Below are positions 42,916-51,622 of a DNA stretch of 64,000 nt, in pieces. The notes beneath the pieces are model-generated. The model did not search any database. It was not told the DNA's origin and saw only the letters and a program-made list of their open reading frames with translations. Numbering within the stretch: position 1 is the stretch's first letter; each line of letters begins with the position of its first letter. The translations under genes were made by a program, and so were the position numbers. The stretch is from assembly GCF_000025985.1 (NCBI RefSeq), contig NC_003228.3, positions 4,898,001 through 4,962,000 on the forward strand, written 5' to 3'. Origin of the DNA: Bacteroides fragilis NCTC 9343. Its GTDB lineage: Bacteria; Bacteroidota; Bacteroidia; Bacteroidales; Bacteroidaceae.

Positions 42916-44981
42916 ACGAAAGAATTAACTATCTAAAAACGTATATTTTAGATAAACGACACCATTCACAAAGGAGAACACCGTCAAGTATCGGGCTGGA
43001 CAAATTGAACACAATTTATGCCCAACAAGGTTTATCTCCTGTAGAACGTGCTACAGCCTGTTTCGCAGCTTTGATGAACGCTGAACTCCCGGTTATACTT
43101 CCGGGTGAAAAGATCGTTTTTACCCGTACCCTTACGCAAGTACCGGATATATACACCCCTGAAGAATGGAACGAAATAAAAAACAAATATTACATCCACG
43201 AAAAAGGTACGGTATGTAATATCTCCCCCAATTACGCTTATACCATTCAACACGGACTGGAAGCGAGAAAACAGGAGATCCGAAAGCGTCAGGAAAATCC
43301 CTCCTTAAATGAAAAAGAGAGAGTATTCCTCAATAGCATGTACCAATGCATCATATCCATACAGAAACTAATTGAGAAGTATGAACAATATGCATTGCTC
43401 AATAACGAGACAGAAATTGCGCACACTTTACATACCATAAAGACCGAAGGCGCTCAAAACTTCAGACAAGCTCTACAGCTTTTGAGAATTCTCCACTTCT
43501 CCATTTGGGAAGCAGGCAACTATCACAATACCCTCGGCCGCTTCGATCAATATATGTATCCTTTCTATCAGAGGGACCTGGAAAATGGAACACTCACCAA
43601 AGAAGAAGCATTCGATCTGCTTGAAGAATTTTTCCTTGTATGCAATAAGGACAGCGACCTGTATCCAGGTATGCAACAGGGTGACAATGGGCAGAGCCTG
43701 GTTTTGGGAGGACGCGATCCGGAGGGCAAATACTTATTCAACGACCTGTCCCGAATGTGCCTGCAGGCAAGTTACGAATTAAAACTAATTGATCCTAAAA
43801 TCAACATTCGTGTAGACCCAAAGACCCCTGACGAAATATTCTCTTTAGGTTCCCGTCTGACCAAAATAGGGCTGGGTTTCCCCCAATACAGCAATGATGA
43901 TATCATCATTCCGGGACTTATACGGAAAGGCTATTCCAAAGAAGACGCATACAATTACGTAGTGGCTGCCTGCTGGGAATTTATCATCCCTAACCGAGCC
44001 ATGGATATACCTAACATTGATGCCGTTTCTTTAATCGGATGTGTAGACCGGTGCCTTGAAAAACTAAATACCTGTTCGGACTATTCATCCTTTTATACAT
44101 TGGTGGAGCAGGAAATACAAAAGGAGGTCAATGCGATCTGCGAGAAACACCGCAATCTCTACATCATCCCTTCTCCAATGATGTCTTTACTGATGGACGG
44201 CACCATCGAAAGAGCCAAAGATATTTCGGAAGGTTCCTACTACAACAACTACGGAATCCACGGAACAGGCATTGCAACCGCTACCGATACCCTTGCTGCC
44301 CTGAAAAAATACTATTTCGAAGAGCAAAGCCTGGATTATACAACCCTGCTTACTGCCATAAGAAGCAACTTCAAAGGCTACGAAGAGTTACAAAAAAAAT
44401 TAAGAGAAGAAGCGCCCAAAATGGGACAGGATAATGACTATGCCGACTTGATAGCCAAAGATCTTCTCGACTCTTTTGATCGGTCATTGGCCGATAAACG
44501 AAATGAACGCGGAGGGGTTTACCGGGCAGGTACGGGTACCGCTATGTACTACATTTTCCATTCCAATCAATTACGTGCCACCCCCGACGGACGTAACGAT
44601 GGCGAGATAATTCCTGCTAATTACTCCCCCAGCCTGTTTTTAAAACAAAAAGGTCCTATATCCGTCATAAAATCTTTTACCAAACAACATCTGGACCGTG
44701 TTGTCAACGGTGGTCCCCTCACCCTGGAGTTCGATCAATCCGTATTCAGCAATGACGAAACCATTGAAAAGCTGGGTATGCTCGTGAAAACCTACATCGT
44801 TTTAGGCGGCCATCAACTACAACTAAACACAGTCAGCCGGGAGACACTGCTACATGCCCGGAAACATCCCGAACAACACAAAAATTTAATTGTCAGAGTA
44901 TGGGGATGGAGCGGATATTTTGTGGAATTAGACGAATGTTACCAAAATCACGTTATCAATCGGATCGAATTCGGTCTATAA
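42912..44981 (+). CDS. Glycyl radical enzyme of unknown substrate (PUL 2)
   Basis: The 689-residue protein is an oxygen-sensitive glycyl radical enzyme. The radical site is Gly665 in 'RVWGWSGYF' near the C-terminus. The thiyl site is Cys354 in 'VAACWEFIIP', with Glu356 two residues on. A single Cys followed by x-Glu is the pattern of dehydratases and C-N/C-S/C-O lyases of the family. Pyruvate formate-lyase has two adjacent Cys and no such Glu. The protein is 70-200 residues shorter than most characterised members. It is translationally coupled to the activase and precedes a sugar porter, so a sugar or sugar-derived substrate is likely. Automatic labels such as 'formate acetyltransferase' would be misleading. 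Confidence 0.88.
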   Translation: MNERINYLKTYILDKRHHSQRRTPSSIGLDKLNTIYAQQGLSPVERATACFAALMNAELPVILPGEKIVFTRTLTQVPDIYTPEEWNEIKNKYYIHEKGTVCNISPNYAYTIQHGLEARKQEIRKRQENPSLNEKERVFLNSMYQCIISIQKLIEKYEQYALLNNETEIAHTLHTIKTEGAQNFRQALQLLRILHFSIWEAGNYHNTLGRFDQYMYPFYQRDLENGTLTKEEAFDLLEEFFLVCNKDSDLYPGMQQGDNGQSLVLGGRDPEGKYLFNDLSRMCLQASYELKLIDPKINIRVDPKTPDEIFSLGSRLTKIGLGFPQYSNDDIIIPGLIRKGYSKEDAYNYVVAACWEFIIPNRAMDIPNIDAVSLIGCVDRCLEKLNTCSDYSSFYTLVEQEIQKEVNAICEKHRNLYIIPSPMMSLLMDGTIERAKDISEGSYYNNYGIHGTGIATATDTLAALKKYYFEEQSLDYTTLLTAIRSNFKGYEELQKKLREEAPKMGQDNDYADLIAKDLLDSFDRSLADKRNERGGVYRAGTGTAMYYIFHSNQLRATPDGRNDGEIIPANYSPSLFLKQKGPISVIKSFTKQHLDRVVNGGPLTLEFDQSVFSNDETIEKLGMLVKTYIVLGGHQLQLNTVSRETLLHARKHPEQHKNLIVRVWGWSGYFVELDECYQNHVINRIEFGL

Positions 44982-44993
44982 TACATCTGCATT

Positions 44994-46313
44994 ATGAAAA
45001 ATACAGCAAAGAATTTCATGTTTTACGTTGCCTTCGTGGCATCATTGGGAGGATTACTTTTTGGATTCGATACCGCAGTGATATCCGGAGCCGAGAAATC
45101 CATCCAGGTGGTATATGATCTATCCGACTTCAGCCATGGCTTCACCATTGCTATCGCTTTGATCGGTACAATCATCGGAGCTTTCGTCTGTAGTAAACCG
45201 GTAGAAAAACACGGACGTCTGAAAGCACTGAAAATTATTGCTTTTCTCTACTTTGTTTCTGCAGTGGGCAGTGCTGCCATCATCGATTGGTATTCCTTTT
45301 TATTCTTCCGTTTTGCCGGAGGTTTAGCTGTCGGAGCCTCATCCGTAGTCGGTCCCATGTACATTGCCGAAATATCCCCCTCGCGTTGGCGCGGCCGTTT
45401 TGTCGCATTCTTCCAGTTTAATATTGTACTGGGTATTGTACTGGCTTACTTTTCCAACTATTGGATTCATGGCATTGCGCATGATTGGCAATGGATGTTA
45501 GGAGTTGAAGCCATTCCTGCCATCGCATTCGCTCTTCTATTATACACCGTACCTGAAAGTCCTCGTTGGCTGGTAAAGCAAGATCGGGAAGCCGAAGCCC
45601 GACACGTCATAAAGAAGGTCAGCAATGCAGATATTGAACAGGAAATTCATGAAATCAAAGAATCCCTGGTAACAATAGGAGCCAGTGGCGAAAAACTGTT
45701 TCAGCATAAATACCGGAAACCGATCCTCTATGCTTTCCTTATAGCTACTTTCAACCAGTTATCAGGTATCAATGCCATTCTCTATTATGCTCCGAGGATT
45801 TTTGAGATGTCAGGTGTATTTACCGACTCAGCCATGATGCAGTCTATTGTTATCGGACTGACCAACCTTACTTTCACTATGATCGGAATGATCCTGATAG
45901 ATCAGGTAGGACGAAAAAAACTCCTCTATATCGGTTCCATCGGTATGACCCTCTCTTTGGCCTTAGTAGCCAAAGGTTTCTACCAAGACGCATTTTCAGG
46001 TTACTATATGCTTATCTGCCTGATGGGGTTTATCGCTTTCTTTGCCATTTCACTGGGTGCCGTCATTTGGGTATTAATCTCCGAAGTCTTCCCAAACAAT
46101 GTGCGCTCCAAAGGGCAAGTATTAGGCAGCATGACACATTGGGTGTGGTCCGCCCTCCTTTCATGGATGTTTCCCGTTTTCATCCGTACAGGAGGTACCT
46201 TCATTTTCAGTTTCTTTGCCATTATGATGTTCCTAAGCTTCTTCTTTGCTCTCAGGCTACCCGAAACAAAGAACAAGTCTCTGGAGCAGATACAAAAGGA
46301 ATTGACCAATTAA
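44994..46313 (+). CDS. MFS sugar porter (inner membrane)
   Basis: The 439-residue protein has the twelve-helix layout of sugar:proton symporters of the XylE/AraE/GLUT type. Signature motifs are 'GGLLFGFDTAVISGA' in helix 1, 'RFAGGLAVGASSVVGPMYIAEISP' after helix 4 (abridged form of the sugar-porter signature), 'PESPRWL' before the central loop, and 'FNQLSGINAILYYAP' in helix 7. It imports a free monosaccharide. It follows the glycyl radical enzyme by 12 bases, which links that enzyme to the imported sugar. Confidence 0.93.
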   Translation: MKNTAKNFMFYVAFVASLGGLLFGFDTAVISGAEKSIQVVYDLSDFSHGFTIAIALIGTIIGAFVCSKPVEKHGRLKALKIIAFLYFVSAVGSAAIIDWYSFLFFRFAGGLAVGASSVVGPMYIAEISPSRWRGRFVAFFQFNIVLGIVLAYFSNYWIHGIAHDWQWMLGVEAIPAIAFALLLYTVPESPRWLVKQDREAEARHVIKKVSNADIEQEIHEIKESLVTIGASGEKLFQHKYRKPILYAFLIATFNQLSGINAILYYAPRIFEMSGVFTDSAMMQSIVIGLTNLTFTMIGMILIDQVGRKKLLYIGSIGMTLSLALVAKGFYQDAFSGYYMLICLMGFIAFFAISLGAVIWVLISEVFPNNVRSKGQVLGSMTHWVWSALLSWMFPVFIRTGGTFIFSFFAIMMFLSFFFALRLPETKNKSLEQIQKELTN

Positions 46314-46339
46314 CAACTTACGAATAATGAACTAAAAAT

Positions 46340-47479
46340 ATGAATCGTATGAAAACAAAACTGATCATTTTATTAATACTCACAACCATGATACACACAA
46401 ACACCGTAAATGCCCAACATTCACAATTGAAAAGAGCCGATTTTCAACAAACAATTGACGGAAAGCAAACCGATCTCTACTTTCTGAGAAACAAAAACGG
46501 CATTGAAATTGCCATCACCAATTTCGGAGGACGAGTCGTTGAATTCTGGACTCCGGATAAAAAAGGGCATTTTGAAGACATCGTCCTCGGACACGATCAT
46601 GTGGACAAATATCTCCATTATAAAGGTGAAAGATTTTTGGGAGCCACTATCGGACGGTATGGCAACCGGATCAACAAAGGAAAGTTTACCCTGAACGGAC
46701 AAACTTACCAGTTACCCATCAATGATACTCCCAACAGTCTACATGGTGGCTTTAAAGGATTTGATATGGTAGTATGGGATGTTGAGCAGCCGGACAGCCA
46801 GACTTTACAACTCACGTATTTATCCAAAGATGGTGAAGAGGGGTATCCGGGAAATCTCCAAGTATCCATGAATTACAAGCTTACGGATAAAAACGAATTT
46901 ATTATCACTCACCAGGCTCAAACAGACAAAGAAACGGTCATCAACCTCACCCATCATTCCTTCTTCAACCTGCACGGTGCAGGCAATAAGGATATCAATG
47001 ACCATATACTCATGATCAATGCGGATAAGTTTACTCCTGTCGATCGGACCCTAATCCCCACCGGTATTCTCCAGGATGTAGAAGGGACCCCGATGGATTT
47101 TCGTCGCCCCACACCTATCGGAAAGCGAGTAAATGATTCGTTCGAGCAACTAGAGTTCGGTCACGGCTACGACCATAATTGGGTATTGAATCGCAAAACC
47201 TCCAACACCCCCGAACTGGCAGCAACCGTTTATGAACCCGCCTCAGGAAGATATCTTGAAGTATGGACCACCGAACCCGGACTACAATTCTATGGCGGTA
47301 ACTTCTTTGATGGTACAATGACCGGAAAGCACGAAAAGAAATACAACTACCGGGCTTCCCTCGCATTGGAAACCCAGCACTATCCGGATAGTCCTAACCA
47401 ACCGGCATTCCCGTCAACAACCCTCTTACCCGGAGATACTTACAAACATATATGCATCTATAAAATCAATGTACAATGA
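46340..47479 (+). CDS. Secreted aldose 1-epimerase
   Basis: The 379-residue protein has a signal peptide (hydrophobic core 'LIILLILTTMIHTNTVNA') and the galactose mutarotase fold. Visible motifs are 'NFGGRVVEFWTPD', 'GRYGNRINKGKFTL', 'NSLHGG', the catalytic 'LTHHSFFNL' His region, and the Glu in 'LALETQHYPDSPNQPAFPS'. It interconverts alpha and beta anomers of a free sugar in the periplasm, probably before import. A second ATG three codons in (46349) is an equally plausible start. Its stop overlaps the GH127 start by four bases (ATGA). Confidence 0.92.
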   Translation: MNRMKTKLIILLILTTMIHTNTVNAQHSQLKRADFQQTIDGKQTDLYFLRNKNGIEIAITNFGGRVVEFWTPDKKGHFEDIVLGHDHVDKYLHYKGERFLGATIGRYGNRINKGKFTLNGQTYQLPINDTPNSLHGGFKGFDMVVWDVEQPDSQTLQLTYLSKDGEEGYPGNLQVSMNYKLTDKNEFIITHQAQTDKETVINLTHHSFFNLHGAGNKDINDHILMINADKFTPVDRTLIPTGILQDVEGTPMDFRRPTPIGKRVNDSFEQLEFGHGYDHNWVLNRKTSNTPELAATVYEPASGRYLEVWTTEPGLQFYGGNFFDGTMTGKHEKKYNYRASLALETQHYPDSPNQPAFPSTTLLPGDTYKHICIYKINVQ

Positions 47480-49551
47480 AAACCACAAAACATTTATCTG
47501 TCGCAGCAGTACTAACCGTACTGATGCAAATGGGGTGTCAGTCTCACACAGACAATACCCGGCAAACACTCCACTTGCCCGAGCTAAACGAAGTCCGGAT
47601 AGAAGATGCTTTCTGGAGTCCGAAACTCGATATCTGGAGGAAAATAACCACTAATGATGTATTAAACAAATTCGAAGGGAAATACACTCCTTTTCCCGGA
47701 TCGACCGACACGCGTAATGCTTTCCGGAATTTCGATCGTGTAGCTGAAGGGCAGAGAGATATCAAACAGCACGATGGTCCCGAATGGTATGACGGACTCG
47801 TTTATGAAAGTATCCGGGGTATCGCCGACTTTCTTGCAAGCCACCCCAATAAAGAACTGGAAAAACGAATCGACGGATATGTAGACCGCATCTATGCCGC
47901 TCAGCAAACAGAGCCGACCGGATACATCAACACCCATACCCAACTTATGGAAAACAACCATAGATGGGGAGACAATGGGGGACTCCTTCGTGGACAACAC
48001 GATGTATACAATGCCGGGATGCTGATCGAAGCCGGAGTACATTATTATCAGGCAACCGGCAAAACACGTTTGCTTGAAATTGCAACCCGCTTTGCCAATT
48101 ACATGGCAGATTATATGGGTCCGGAACCACGCAAGAATATCGTTCCCGCACATTCCGGCCCCGAGGAAGCCGTAATGGCATTATACTGGTTGTATAAAAA
48201 CGAACCGGAACTGAAAGATAAACTTTCCATACCGGTCCGGGAATCAGATTATTATAATCTGGCCACTTTTTGGATAGAAAACAGAGGGCATCACTGTGGC
48301 TTTCCATTATGGGGAACGTGGGGATACCGGAAATCGGAAAAATGGATTAAAGACGCTTGTTATCACCAAGCTGAATTCGGCACACACTCTCGTCCCAGTT
48401 GGGGAGAGTATTCACAAGATTCGATCCCTGTACTCGAACAAAAAACAATTGAAGGGCATGCTGTGCGAGCTACCTTGATGGCAACCGGTCTAACCGCGGC
48501 CGCACTTGAGAACCAATCACCCCAATACATCGAAACAGCTAAACGTCTTTGGGAGAATATGGCAGGCAAACGGATGTTCATCACAGGTGGAGTCGGCGCT
48601 ATTCACGAAGACGAAAAGTTTGGTCCGGACTACTTTCTGCCCACCGATGCATATCTGGAAACCTGCGCAGCTGTCGGAGCCGGTTTTTTCAGCCAACGCA
48701 TGAACCAATTAACTTGCAATGCCCGCTATATGGACGAAGTGGAAAGAGTGCTTTACAACAATGTACTGACTGGCGTTTCTTTGTCCGGTGATAAATACAC
48801 CTATCAAAATCCCCTGAATACCGATAAGCCCGACAGGTGGGAATGGCATGTATGTCCATGTTGCCCACCGATGTTCCTGAAAATCATGGCTGCCATGCCC
48901 GGTTATATCTATGCCTATCAGGGAGATAATGTCTATGTCAATTTATTCATAGGAAGCGAAGTACGTGTCCCTGTCGGTAAAAGCAACAGCGTCCGATTGA
49001 AACAATTAACCTCTTATCCCTGGCACGGCGCTGTTTCCATTCAAGTCAATCCCGACAAGGCAAGTACCTTCTCTATAAAAGTCCGTATTCCCGGATGGGC
49101 ACAAGGTACAGAAAATCCATACGACCTTTACCAATCGAATCTAAAAGCACCGGTCAAGTTAAAAGTTAATCAAGAGGATGTACTTTTGAGGATCGTAGAC
49201 GGATATGCAGAAATCAACCGGGAATGGAAAAAAGGCGATCACATTGAGCTTGAACTACCCATGCAACCTCGCCTGATCACTGCAAATAAAGCAGTCGAAA
49301 ACTTACGGGGACAAGTCGCATTGGCGTCAGGGCCTATCATTTACTGTTTTGAGGATGCCGATAATCCGGAACTGCAGACATTCAAACTTCAGGCACAAAC
49401 ACCTTTGGAACTCTCCCATGACAGTAATCTGCTCAATGGAGTCAATATCATCAAATGCCAGGGTGATATTCCGGCAAAAGCCATCCCATATTATGCTGTG
49501 GCCAACAGGGAAGAGAGCCATAGCTATAAAGTATGGATTCCTCAGAAATAA
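47476..49551 (+). CDS. GH127-family lipoprotein, second copy (PUL 2 plus arm)
   Basis: The 691-residue lipoprotein (lipobox 'LMQMGCQSH') has the GH127 barrel with its zinc-thiolate site intact: 'YLETCAAV' (Glu-x-Cys) and 'CPCCPPM' (Cys pair). Compared with the GH127 at 25732-28194 it lacks the C-terminal discoidin-like module and is widely diverged, so the two probably cleave different linkages or positions. It is last in the operon activase-GRE-porter-epimerase-GH127, with four-base overlap to the epimerase. It releases sugar in the periplasm, judging by the lipoprotein signal. Confidence 0.88.
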   Translation: MKTTKHLSVAAVLTVLMQMGCQSHTDNTRQTLHLPELNEVRIEDAFWSPKLDIWRKITTNDVLNKFEGKYTPFPGSTDTRNAFRNFDRVAEGQRDIKQHDGPEWYDGLVYESIRGIADFLASHPNKELEKRIDGYVDRIYAAQQTEPTGYINTHTQLMENNHRWGDNGGLLRGQHDVYNAGMLIEAGVHYYQATGKTRLLEIATRFANYMADYMGPEPRKNIVPAHSGPEEAVMALYWLYKNEPELKDKLSIPVRESDYYNLATFWIENRGHHCGFPLWGTWGYRKSEKWIKDACYHQAEFGTHSRPSWGEYSQDSIPVLEQKTIEGHAVRATLMATGLTAAALENQSPQYIETAKRLWENMAGKRMFITGGVGAIHEDEKFGPDYFLPTDAYLETCAAVGAGFFSQRMNQLTCNARYMDEVERVLYNNVLTGVSLSGDKYTYQNPLNTDKPDRWEWHVCPCCPPMFLKIMAAMPGYIYAYQGDNVYVNLFIGSEVRVPVGKSNSVRLKQLTSYPWHGAVSIQVNPDKASTFSIKVRIPGWAQGTENPYDLYQSNLKAPVKLKVNQEDVLLRIVDGYAEINREWKKGDHIELELPMQPRLITANKAVENLRGQVALASGPIIYCFEDADNPELQTFKLQAQTPLELSHDSNLLNGVNIIKCQGDIPAKAIPYYAVANREESHSYKVWIPQK

Positions 49552-49615
49552 GAGCCAGACGATTCCTACAAACAAATTTATTCAAGATGAAAAAGAAAGT
49601 ATCACCATTTATACG

Positions 49616-49623
49616 TAAATTTG
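49616..49623 (+). promoter_or_regulatory. -7 element of the small monooxygenase gene
   Basis: TAAATTTG is a perfect -7 box 36 bases upstream of the ATG at 49659. It indicates that this gene is separate from the PUL 2 operon. No clear -33 box is seen. Confidence 0.5.
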
Positions 49624-49658
49624 CGGAACGAGAATCATCTTAATTATAGATTATCATT

Positions 49659-49940
49659 ATGGAAAAGAAAACAATCGTAGCACGTGTAGAAGTGCTACCC
49701 GGCAAAGAACAAGCATTTCTACAGGCGGCTGATGCTCTAATCAAAGGTACAAGGGCAGAAGAGGGGAATATTAGTTATAACTTATATCAAAACCCATCAC
49801 AACCCGTAGCTTTCATTTTCTACGAAGAGTACAAAGACCAGCGTGCCATGGATATACATGCGGCATCCCCCCATTTCCAGGCTTTTGGAAAGGCGATCAA
49901 GGAAATGCTGGCATCCGATTTGATAATTGAAACTTTTTAA
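49659..49940 (+). CDS. Small ABM-domain protein (quinol monooxygenase-like)
   Basis: The 93-residue cytoplasmic protein is a single antibiotic-biosynthesis-monooxygenase (dimeric alpha/beta barrel) domain. Typical patterns are 'VARVEVLPGKEQAFLQAADAL', 'EEGNISYNLYQNPSQP' and 'FYEEYKDQRAMDIHAASPHF'. Relatives such as YgiN act on quinols, but most are uncharacterised. It has its own promoter and terminator, so a link to PUL 2 is not supported. Confidence 0.85.
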   Translation: MEKKTIVARVEVLPGKEQAFLQAADALIKGTRAEEGNISYNLYQNPSQPVAFIFYEEYKDQRAMDIHAASPHFQAFGKAIKEMLASDLIIETF

Positions 49941-49948
49941 ATAGATAC

Positions 49949-49970
49949 GAGGGTGCTTCAATGCACCCTC
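49949..49970. terminator. Bidirectional terminator between the ABM gene and comF
   Basis: GAGGGTGC (49949-49956) pairs perfectly with GCACCCTC (49963-49970) around a 6-base loop. The two genes converge here with 46 bases between their stops. Confidence 0.8.
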
Positions 49971-49986
49971 ATATTTATCACTTCAT

Positions 49987-50679
49987 TTATTCGGCCACGG
50001 CCAATGTCAACACACTGATCCGTACTCCTTCAACTTCAAAAAGCGTAGATGCACAGGCCACAGTTGTAGATCCGGTAGTCAGCACATCATCAATAATCAG
50101 TACATGTTTCCCTTGGAAACAAGCTACATCACACAATTTGAAAATACCTTCCACATTTTCCGAGCGTTCAAAAGTCGATTTACGGGTTTGAGTCTCTGTA
50201 TTCTTTTCCCGTATCACGCTCTTCGCATTCAGCGGAATCCCCGTCACAGAAGATATACCACGGGCAATCCATTCACTCTGATTGTATCCTCTCAGCTTCT
50301 GTTTTTTCTTATGCAAAGGTACAGGAACAATCACATCCACATGATCAAAGAAACCACAAGAAATTAATTCTGCCGCCATATAGCGTCCCATCACTTCGCC
50401 CAGTTCTTTATATCCGCTATATTTCAGCAGATGCAAGATGCGTCTGAAATCACTACCTTTACGATAAAAGAGAAAGGAAGAAGCTCTTTCAAGAACCGGA
50501 ATACGTCCCCAGAAAAGACACTCAACCGGATTATCCTTTCGCAGATGAAATCCGGTACGGGGTAAGTTCATATTACAACGAATACACAAGCACTCCTCTT
50601 CTTTCGACAGCGGAGCTCCACAAACCACACAACAACGTGGGAACAAAAGAGACCAAAAAGAGTCGAACCAAGTATTCAT
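49987..50679 (-). CDS. ComF-family phosphoribosyltransferase-like protein
   Basis: The 230-residue protein has the N-terminal zinc-finger cysteines 'CVVCGAPL' and 'CLCIRC' (about 17-36) and a C-terminal phosphoribosyltransferase domain with the PRPP loop 'VLIIDDVLTTGSTT'. In naturally competent bacteria ComFC helps move DNA into the cytoplasm; its role in Bacteroides is unknown. It follows the inositol monophosphatase family gene by 34 bases and probably shares its promoter. Confidence 0.9.
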   Translation of the reverse strand: MNTWFDSFWSLLFPRCCVVCGAPLSKEEECLCIRCNMNLPRTGFHLRKDNPVECLFWGRIPVLERASSFLFYRKGSDFRRILHLLKYSGYKELGEVMGRYMAAELISCGFFDHVDVIVPVPLHKKKQKLRGYNQSEWIARGISSVTGIPLNAKSVIREKNTETQTRKSTFERSENVEGIFKLCDVACFQGKHVLIIDDVLTTGSTTVACASTLFEVEGVRISVLTLAVAE

Positions 50680-50713
50680 GTGATGTTTTTCAGTTTAGTC
50701 AATACCCGGAAAG

Positions 50714-51520
50714 TTACATTTCCAGTGGAGGCATCTCTTTCAGCAGCCGTTGAAAGACAGGATGTAAAGGGCCATTCGTCGCAATGATATGATGTCCTTC
50801 AATAAAATATTCACTTCCAAAGAAATCAGTTACTTTTCCGCCGGCTTCCAACACAATCAGTGCCGCAGCCGAGTAATCCCATTTCCCGATAAAAGCTTCC
50901 GCCCAGGCATCAAAACGTCCGGCCGCCACATAACAAAGAGCCGATGCAGCCGAGCCATTCATACGAATTCCTCCTACCACTCCATACAATTGTTTCAGTA
51001 AATATTCCGCAGTCCGTTTGTATTGCCGATGGTTATAAGGAAGTTCAGTGATTACAAACGCCTCTTCTATGTTTTCTATTTTCGAGACATGCAGTTCATC
51101 TCCGTTCATCCAAGCCTTCCCACCTTTCCAGGCGTAAAAACATTCATCCCTGCAAACTTCATACACCACTCCTAAAAGTAATTCTGTACAGCTCCTCAAT
51201 GCGATACTGACACAATAAGGAGCATTGTCATGAATGTAGTTAGTCGTCCCGTCCAACGGATCAATAACCCAGCAATAAGGCTCATTCTTATAAACGGCAG
51301 AACCTTCTTCCGCAATAAACCCGGCTTCGGGCAGCAATGCAGACAGTTGTGCCACTAACAAGCGTTCAGATTCTTTATCAACATACGACACATAGTCATG
51401 CGCATGCTTTTCCACCACACGCTCCCGACTAAAGCTCCTCCGTTCTTTTCTCAAAAAATTCCCGGCTTCAGTTGCTATCCGGCATACCTCAGTAGTAAGT
51501 TGTTGAAGATCCAGTTCCAT
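50714..51520 (-). CDS. Inositol monophosphatase family protein
   Basis: The 268-residue Mg-dependent sugar phosphatase shows the metal motifs 'EEGSAV' (Glu), 'DPLDGTTNYIH' (Asp-x-x-Asp-Gly-Thr) and 'WDYSAAALIVLEAGG'. Family members act on inositol phosphates, 3'-phosphoadenosine 5'-phosphate or sugar phosphates. The substrate cannot be told from the sequence. It heads a two-gene unit with comF. Confidence 0.9.
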   Translation of the reverse strand: MELDLQQLTTEVCRIATEAGNFLRKERRSFSRERVVEKHAHDYVSYVDKESERLLVAQLSALLPEAGFIAEEGSAVYKNEPYCWVIDPLDGTTNYIHDNAPYCVSIALRSCTELLLGVVYEVCRDECFYAWKGGKAWMNGDELHVSKIENIEEAFVITELPYNHRQYKRTAEYLLKQLYGVVGGIRMNGSAASALCYVAAGRFDAWAEAFIGKWDYSAAALIVLEAGGKVTDFFGSEYFIEGHHIIATNGPLHPVFQRLLKEMPPLEM

Positions 51521-51543
51521 ATTCGATTTTTAACGTATTTCGG

Positions 51544-51551
51544 CAAAGATA
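51544..51551 (-). promoter_or_regulatory. -7 element upstream of the inositol monophosphatase family gene
   Basis: TATCTTTG on the minus strand, 23 bases upstream of the ATG at 51520, is a perfect Bacteroides -7 box. A -33 box is not clear. Confidence 0.5.
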
Positions 51552-51622
51552 AATGATTCTTTTGAAAAAACATTGCAGCATTCGGCATATCTCTGCGTCT
51601 AAAAGACATAAAAGACTTAACT

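Noticed and set aside
42912..44981. Annotation as pyruvate formate-lyase
   Set aside because: PFL has adjacent active-site cysteines and about 760 residues. This protein has a single Cys followed by x-Glu and is much shorter.
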